Shown here piece after piece: positions 56,961 through 64,000 of a DNA stretch of 64,000 nt. The notes under the pieces are model-generated. The model did not search any database, was not told the DNA's origin, and worked only from the letters and a program-made list of their open reading frames with translations. The stretch comes from Bombardia bombarda. Lineage: Eukaryota > Ascomycota > Sordariomycetes > Sordariales > Lasiosphaeriaceae. The translations under genes were made by a program, and so were the position numbers. The DNA is taken from positions 682,001-746,000 of the forward strand of contig JAULSR010000001.1 of assembly GCA_030512295.1 (NCBI GenBank), in the 5' to 3' direction. The stretch's first letter is position 1. Every line of letters starts with the position of its first letter.

Positions 56961-58699
56961 TCACTGCGGTGGCCGTGGTCCCCGCAAGCTCGGCAAGCTC
57001 CCAGGCGGCCCCTGAAGTGCACGTCCCACCGTTGGAGAGCTTAAATCCAATTCGACACCCATGCCAACCGATGTCTGGCCGGCCTGCCTATCTCGCGGCC
57101 CATAGTAGCCGTGTATAATCTCTTCGCTGACAACTCCCAGCGGACCGAATCCCGGTGCTGATGTCGGTGCTTCAACTCGCGGTCCATTGCTGCCGCTTCG
57201 CTGCCGGTTATGTCCCAGCGAAGGCCGTGGGCTGGCTGTGACACTGCTCGACCGGCTCCGGCCTCCATCCTGGTCGATGACCGGCAGTTCGACATACGCT
57301 CCGGATCCATCTAGCTCTGTCACAGCCAGCGGGCTACCGGGACCACCGCCATGTTCGCTGCCGTCGCCAGACAATTCGCTGGCGTTGCTTTGTTGGCGCC
57401 AGTGGTACGAGAACTGCCCCTGTTGGCCATGGGTCGCGTGGCTATCGGTGCTAGTACGCATGGGTTGCCGGCCACCAGGCATGTTTTGCACGCGTGCTGG
57501 GAGGTCGAAATATCCCACGTTGGAATCCGGGCTGGCATAGCGCAGGTTGCCGCTGCCATCGATAGAGGTACCCAGCGGGTAGCCGTTTTGCATGGCCGAG
57601 TTGTCCGAGTCCGATCGACCGCGCCGGACTTGACCAGCGAGGCCACCAATTTGAGGCGTGTTGGCTGCGCTGGTGTTGCTGTTGGGAGTTATAAAGGGGT
57701 CGTTACTCATGTTGTCTGGTTCGGATGGAGAGTTGTGCAACTGTCGTCCGTAATGTTCCATCTGCGCATGGGATCTAGATTTCGTCTGCGGGTCGGTCGT
57801 TGACCCCTTCTTGGATTCCACCGCGTCTTGTACCCGATTCAGGCGTCTATAAATGACAGCTGTGGCCGTGATGACGATTATGAGCAGAATAACCACGGCG
57901 GCAATGATGCCGCCTAGCTGAGCATTGGTAAGTCCACCACCACTACCTGATTGAGAAGAGGTCATGGGCAGCTTGGTGACAGTAGATGGGATAAATTTGG
58001 CCGCAACATTAAGGTCCGATACAGGGAGATTAGTAGGCGCGGTTGGGGTCGCGACGGTGACAGCCGTCTTCGTAGAGGTAATGGTATGGCCGTCGGATGT
58101 CGTCGTGACAGGCCTATAGATCGTGGTAGTTACCGGCTCGGTAGAATAGCAGGCATTCAAAGCACATCCCATCCCATTCTTGCAGCAGCCGTAGTTGAGA
58201 GAGGCCGGGCATAGAAAATAGTCGTTCGGACATGATGTCAATGTGTTTTGGAGACCGGCTGGAAGCTCACACTGTATCGGCCCGCACAGATATCCAACCG
58301 GACAGCAACCCCCTGGAGTGCACAGTTAGCTAAGCTAGGTATTAACTTCGTTCGTCCTGTAGTAAAGGACGTACCTGAATCTGTGGCAGGGCATGCAAAA
58401 TAGTTTGCCTTGCCACAAGCTGTAGTTGGTCCCGCCGTTGTCGCATAGCAGGAGTCTGTTGCGCATGCATATCGAGATGGACAACAGCCGCCACTGAGGG
58501 ACGCCGGACACGCCGTGTAGTCAGTTGCACAGGTACCGTCCTCATCTCTGCGCAACGGAACGCCTGTCACCTGCGCTTTCGCTATTCGATGGATGATATC
58601 CTTCCTTTCCCTCCCTGCGTGTGAGGCCGCTGCTTCCCCGCCGTAAATGGCGAATAGAAGCAAGACGACACATGATGAACACGACCAAATACTGCGCAT
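56961..58699 (-). CDS. single-pass membrane protein with three Cys-Cys repeats
   Basis: Exons 58699-58375 and 58312-56961 (62-nt intron, GTACGT donor, CTAAC branch) give 558 residues. A signal peptide (MRSIWSCSSCVVLLLFAIYG) precedes an ectodomain with three related units at residues 57-84, 95-123 and 136-163. Each fits C-x(5-6)-C-P-A-(S/T)-x(2-4)-G-C-C-x(5)-C-x4-C. A Thr-rich stalk follows, then a transmembrane helix (241-263, LGGIIAAVVILLIIVITATA) with a basic stop-transfer YRRLNR. The 295-residue tail is Ser/Pro/Gly-rich with many RSxS-type phosphorylation-like sites. The plan resembles fungal cell-wall or surface sensors of the Wsc/Mid2 style, but the repeats are not a WSC domain. The start at 58699 is chosen because it opens on the signal peptide; the frame extends to 58780. 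Confidence 0.85.
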
Positions 58700-61600
58700 C
58701 GCGATGTTGTATACGGACTCGTTTTGCCTATCGCGTCTTATCTCGAACTGGATGCGCCACTTGATGATGGGATAGGCCACATCCGAGGGACCATCTGCAA
58801 GTAGCCGTGGATATCACGACGGGATGTTGAGTTGACCGGTCTTTTGTGGTGATGAGATATGCGGCTGCCTGGATCGTCGGGTTGTTGCAAGAACACAGTC
58901 TCCTGCACCCAAAAGACCCAACGGGCAAGGTTCGAAAGTGGGCAGGGTACTCCTTTTGTTTTGGGTTCGCGACGTTTTGCGACGCTGATGACCAAGTACT
59001 ATGCTGACGGGGCTGAGCAATTTGAAAGCAAAGTCGTCCAGAACGCCACCATCGGAGAACAAGCGTGGCAGGTGAAGTTCCCACGTAGTCTAGGCAGTAG
59101 GGCTGAGACACAAGACAGCACGCTAATCTCCTGCGCAAACTGATGGACTGGTTCCCGATATCTGAGGTGCAGTATTTCGTCGGGTTGAGTTTTGTCGAGG
59201 AATGGAAGAGATCAAAAGACGGCTAAAGTGACGTTGGCTGGGGCCTGGGGGTGGAAGACTGGGGGTGTTGGAGGGGAATCGAAGAACAAAGTCGGGCCCA
59301 GACCTCTGGGTTTGGGATCGTCGATACTCTTTCCTTTTGCGTGTCTTACGGGTGATCGCCAGGGTGCAGCCTTTGCGGTGACGCGACAGCAGCAGCATAC
59401 TAAAGACAGACATAGAAAGAGAGAAGCATCAGTAGATCGTTGCCTTTGAGTTGCTGGGGGGGTATCGATTTGGCCCCCTCATCGCGGCCTCGGCGGTGCT
59501 TACTAGGAGCTGACCCCCAACCAGCACGTTCGACTTACATTTTCCATCGAGCCCTAGTGGTATTCAACGCTATGATTGGTCTAAAGTCGGGTGTCGCACA
59601 CGAATCCACGCCAGCCCGGTGCATGCCCAGTGCATGCTCATTGCTTGCCGGCCTCTCCCAGAAGAAGGAGGGGAATGCTGTGCAACACGGCCTTCACTTC
59701 TGGTTTGGTGCAGCGCCGTAAAAGCAGCTGCGGCGGTGCGGCACATCGCTTGAGGTGTGGACAAGGCAGCCAATGGCCTCGGGCGGACGACCTTGTCGTG
59801 AACGCTGATGTGCAGCGGGTGTCGCTCGGAACGCAGAAAATGGCCGAGCAAGGCGCCTCCGTTGCGGGTCGACAGATGCGCGAGAGATGCTATATTGGCT
59901 TCCGTCTGCGTCCCGGTAAGGCAGGCGATGATGGATGCACCACTGCTTCTTGCTCTTCTTGGTTCCTATAAATGGACTAGTTCGCCCAAGCACCACAGCA
60001 TTGTGGTGTAGGCATGTAGGCATGCTCGCCCGGTTGCACTTGATGCCGAGCTGCCTCAGCGCTCCATGGTTCACCAACAGGCAGTCGCACAGGTAGTTAG
60101 AGTCGTAGTCGCAATCTTGCCTTTATTTGTGGATAGGTCACTCTGGTGCAGTGCTTGTGGGCGGGCAACACCAAAGTGGTTATTTCCAGAACAGGACTAT
60201 GTCAGCCAGCGCTTACCATTGTAACCATCTGTGAGGAATCAACCATCATGATCAATCCTCATCATGACCCCGTTCCTTCCAAAAGAACGCTGAGTCTGAC
60301 TTCGGGTGCTTTGTATGGGCGCTCTCTGTTGTTGCCTGCTTGGATTGCTCTGCCATGTGGTAGTAGTAATGAGATTGATCGAGGGTGAGAGTAAGACACA
60401 GCCCGGGGCTTGCCGCTCGATCGCACCAAGACGTTGCATGCAAACAGCCTTGGAAGGAAGTCGGGTGGAAGCAACGAATTGCATGTGCTGATTTTAATTG
60501 ATGACGCCGTCGATTGAGGTTACCTAAAAGATAGTTACAGGCAGACAGATGGGAAAAGCGGCCAGTCCTCAAAAGCCAGCTCGGCGAACACCGGCGGCAG
60601 GCGCGTCACCGAAACCTTCGCACGACATGCTTTAGCGAGCGATTTTGGGAGTCTTTGAGCCTTTGCACCTTTGCGCCCATTGGTGGCATCGCTCCTTCCC
60701 CAGATGTTGCACAAGTGAGGTTTCACCGGACGAGGCGGGGGCGACCGAGATGGATGGATGGGTGGAAAAGGCTAAAAAGTGAGGAGCAAGAGCGACCGAC
60801 CCTCCGCCCCAGTCCCTCCCATTTTGGTAGACAGACATCCTCGATCTCAAGAGAAGACAGCATAGGTCCTATCTTCCACATGGCGCCGGCCCCCAAACTT
60901 CATACAGAGCCCTCTTCCGCTGCAGTCGCCGCCAATTCCTGAAGTTGATGGAATCAAAGGTTCATCAATTGACAATTCCCATTTACAAGGATACAGAGTA
61001 GCTGATAGCGACCAAAGGGCGGCGGCGAAGCATGGCTTGGCCAATCGTTTCTGCTGGTGCCTTCATGCGCAGTTGAATTACCCTCAGCGCTTTACTTCAA
61101 ATTGTTGACAGCTCCCTAAATTTGAAGATCATTCAAGGTTGTCCTGAGATTTGGCTCTTGGCTGTGCGTATGATGGCTGGGTTCAGGAGGGCGAATCGAA
61201 TGGATCCCCGATTTGGCCCGGAGCGGGGCCATCACCCTCCGCAGCCAGATGCCGCCAGGACGGGAACTCCTATGCCTACCGTAGGGGGAAGTCGCGAGGG
61301 TGAGCCAAGGTGCCCAAAACTCGAGCTTCAGAAATCCTATGCAGGTTTAACCAGCACTTAAAGACTGAAAGAACTGACGGACGGCTGGCTAATGATTAGA
61401 GCACTCACGGCCGGGACGTGATGCCGTATTCCAAAGCAATGGGAGGCCACGGCGGCGCCGGCCGCGCCTGCTGTAAGGCTGGCCATCTCTTGCCGGCCGG
61501 CCTCTTTTTCTTAGGCGAATCTGGACAAGTCAATGGAAGTCTAATGGGGCGGGATCATCAATCTTTGATCCTGGCATATTTCTCCACATTACAAAGGCTT

Positions 61601-62380
61601 GGCAGAGACTGGGGATGGTAAATGGCGGGGTCTCGAGAACTCTGTGAGGCGATCAAAGATGGGGTTGGGAAGGCACGATGGATCGCAAGACCCAGCCAGA
61701 TGACGGGCCCCAAAGCCAATTCGGAATAGATTCCCGTTAAGCCCACCCTCGTCCAGGGCGTGCGTGCCTTCTGCATTTTGCTCTCGTCGACCCCGACCTT
61801 GGAAGGGGTCTCGAGAGGGGAGCATTGGTCCCTCAGTTGATCATGTGCCAGTCTCCAATTTCCCCTCCCATCATCGACTTCAATTTGCCATTCGAGGTGG
61901 TCGGCTAAAAACCGTCGACCTGCCTTGATTTAAGCTGGCCGCTGCTCACTAATTTTGTCTATTTCCCGTTTCTCATTGCGGAATTTGTCCGTCTGTCTGT
62001 CGCTGTTGTCCCTTCGTCTTGCTGCCCGCACGTCTCTTGAAAGAATCGCTTGTGCACCATCAACCCTATTGAGCGAGTGAGGGGGCGGTCCATCTACAAA
62101 CAACACTCCAAGCGGCTCTGCCTCTCTCCACTTGTTACCCCAAACAAAAAGACCGTTGTCCAATACGACCGAGCGACTAGAATTAGTTACCTAACTGCCC
62201 GCTCAGCGCTATCGGTTTCTTTGTTCACCTCGTTCCCAGTTGCCACACCTCTCGTCATATAGCTGCCAATGGGTTGAAAGAGGGGTTGTCTTTTCCACAA
62301 CCTTTTCAGAGCAGATCTTGCATCTCGACAACATGCTCCGTCTGTGCTTCATCCTGGGCCTTCCGACATCGTAGGTAGAA
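58700..62380. other. divergent intergenic region, no gene recognised
   Basis: About 3.7 kb between the receptor-like gene (-) and the regulator (+), so it includes two promoters. Short frames on both strands look incidental. The final 400 bp are C/T-rich and fit a leader. Confidence 0.4.
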
Positions 62381-64000
62381 ATGTTATTGTACACGCGGCG
62401 GGCTCTTCCTAAAGAGCCTAAGAAGCGATCACGAGCTGGTGAGCACTTGCCTTCATATCAACTTCTTCCGCAGTCAAACTGGGGACTTGACTTGCTGACA
62501 AATTCGTCCTATCTACTCATAGGCTGTACGCATTGGTATGTGATTCCTTGTACCCTAGATTTTACCCTATCTGCCTCTCTTTGAAGTCTTGCTAACTTGT
62601 CGAGGAAGTAAGGAAAAGGTTCGTACGAGTTGAATCCAGGAGTCCCGAGAACCATAGATAGGCTATGGGGCCATAGGGTCAAATATGAAGAACGACACCT
62701 GACCAACTTTTGTCGTGAAACAGAAGAAAAAATGTGACGAGGAACGGCCACAGTGTTCTCGTTGTGCTGAGCATGGTACCACATGTTCATATGAAATCGC
62801 CAAACCACGGAAGCGGAGGAAACGTGCGTCGACATTGTCTCTCTCTACGGCCAGTGAGACTTCCAGAGATTATTTGTCTGCTCGAAGACTGTCTGAAGTC
62901 AGCCACGATGGACACCACGCGAACCGGCCAGCAACACGGGACGGGGACTACGGCCATACTCCCCTTGGTGACTTCGACGATTTTGTTGCCATCAGCCCAA
63001 CAGATAGCATGTTCGGCGGTGCGTCTTTCACCAACTTTTCCCTCGATTTTGCCACGGGGCCGGAATCTGGGATCACCCCCTCGGGCTTTCTGATCGACCT
63101 ATACGAGGAGGAGGAAGAAGAGGCTAACGTCGTCGGGCCTCAAATCCACCACGAACCCGGGACTATTGCAATCGTATCACGCTCGGCAGCTCAGTATCCC
63201 GATTTGGCGATGATTGCGCCCTGTCCAGTGACATCTCCACTGATGGAATTCTACGCCCCTGTGTTTTCCGAGTTCTCAGAACGCCCAAACCGCCGAGCCC
63301 TCGTGGATCACTTCTGCAACGTTTTATCGCATCTGATTGTGTTTAGAGAAGAGTCTGGGAACCCATTTCAGCAGCTAGTATTGCCATTGACCCGGCAAAG
63401 CTCGCCCGTCATGAATGCAATCTATGCCCTCGCCAGTGCCCACTTAGAGTATAGGGGTATCAACAACATGGAAAAGTCATTGTACTTCCATAACCGAGCC
63501 ATCCAGGGGCTTGCACGACTGATCGAGCAAAACGACAAGACCAACAGAAACGAGATATTGGCGTCTATTATGCTTCTGGTCTACTATGAAGTCGTAAGTC
63601 ATGCGCTCCATATCGCCTGAGGACAGCTGAACTAAGACCCTGCAGCTTGTTCAAAGGGGACAGTCAAATATAGTCGATGGGCATCTTAAAGGAGCTCTCA
63701 CTGTAATGTGCACCCACCCAGAGCAGTCCGACCCCACTGGAACCTTTTTGGAACGAGTACGTGTGCCGGTTCCTTGGTTGTAGCATCAACATCCCCTTCC
63801 TATTATGATCTTGTGAGCTCACGCAATTTCAGGCGTTTCGCTTCTACGACGTGATAACAGCTCTCTCAAACGGAACCGCGCCGCTATCTGCAGCACCCGC
63901 CCCGGGCTGCCTTCTACCGCTCCCTCCCCTTGGTGCACTTGCTGCGTCACCATTGAGCAATGTGGACTCGCTTCTTGGCATGGCCACGACGCTGTGGCCC
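62381..64000 (+). CDS. Zn2Cys6 transcription factor, 3' end beyond the right edge
   Basis: The main exon from about 62714 to 63593 encodes KQKKKCDEERPQCSRC followed by AEHGTTCSYE, the last four cysteines of a Gal4-type cluster, then KPRKRRKR and a long regulatory region. Exons 63646-63756 and 63833-64000+ continue it in frame. The body, with a central LPLTRQSSPVMNAIYALASAH block, fits the fungal-specific transcription factor domain 2 family. The first half of the zinc cluster should lie upstream. I find a first exon 62381-62438 (MLLYTRRALPKEPKKRSRAG) and a 13-nt microexon 62523-62535 coding for C-T-H plus two bases of a further codon. Joined to the C at 62714 these give CTHC and CX2CX6C spacing. 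However, the base pair before 62714 is GT, not AG, so the splice acceptor is unexplained. Confidence 0.75.

Overview
The window looks like nuclear DNA of a filamentous ascomycete (Pezizomycotina; a sordariomycete such as a member of Hypocreales is my guess, but no marker here fixes the genus). The reasons are: short introns of about 50 to 130 nt with GT(A/G)NGT donors and CTAAC-type branch points, a single dispersed 5S rRNA gene, intron-bearing tRNA genes, and typical fungal families (HET domain, Zn2Cys6 regulators, fungal TauD and SDR enzymes, small secreted Cys-rich proteins). Spacing between genes is generous, usually 0.5 to 4.7 kb.

Layout. 1-6.6 kb: an unrecognised gene running off the left edge, a 5S rRNA gene, a small secreted protein, a decayed epimerase fragment and a HET-domain gene whose last part lies in another frame. 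7.1-9.2 kb: a kinase-like protein with unusual catalytic motifs. 10.9-15.3 kb: a five-exon TauD/TfdA-type dioxygenase followed on the same strand by a five-exon Zn2Cys6 regulator. 18.5-20.9 kb: a possible tiny gene and a GNAT acetyltransferase. 22.7-30.1 kb: the most striking locus, a six-exon gene for a 2346-residue SF1 (UPF1/ZNFX1-like) helicase joined to an NFX1-type Cys/His segment and three CbbX/SpoVK-like AAA+ modules. 31.5-36.6 kb: an LRR-like protein and two unrecognised proteins. 37.5-39.5 kb: tRNA-Glu and an intact SDR. 42.9-45.9 kb: a centrosomin-motif (CM1) coiled-coil protein, probably a microtubule-organising-centre component. 47.2-49.5 kb: tRNA-Ser, an SDR pseudogene and a tiny Lys-rich gene whose first coding exon is only the ATG. 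50.8-58.7 kb: three surface or secreted proteins (a small secreted protein, a GPI-type Ser-rich protein with a broken frame, a single-pass protein with three Cys-Cys repeats). 62.4-64 kb: a second Zn2Cys6 regulator running off the right edge.

The genes do not form an obvious biosynthetic cluster. The TauD dioxygenase with its neighbouring regulator is the only pair that might be one functional unit. The HET gene next to the kinase-like gene could relate to self/non-self recognition, but only position suggests that. Gene models were spliced by hand from consensus sites and frame continuity; no search was run.
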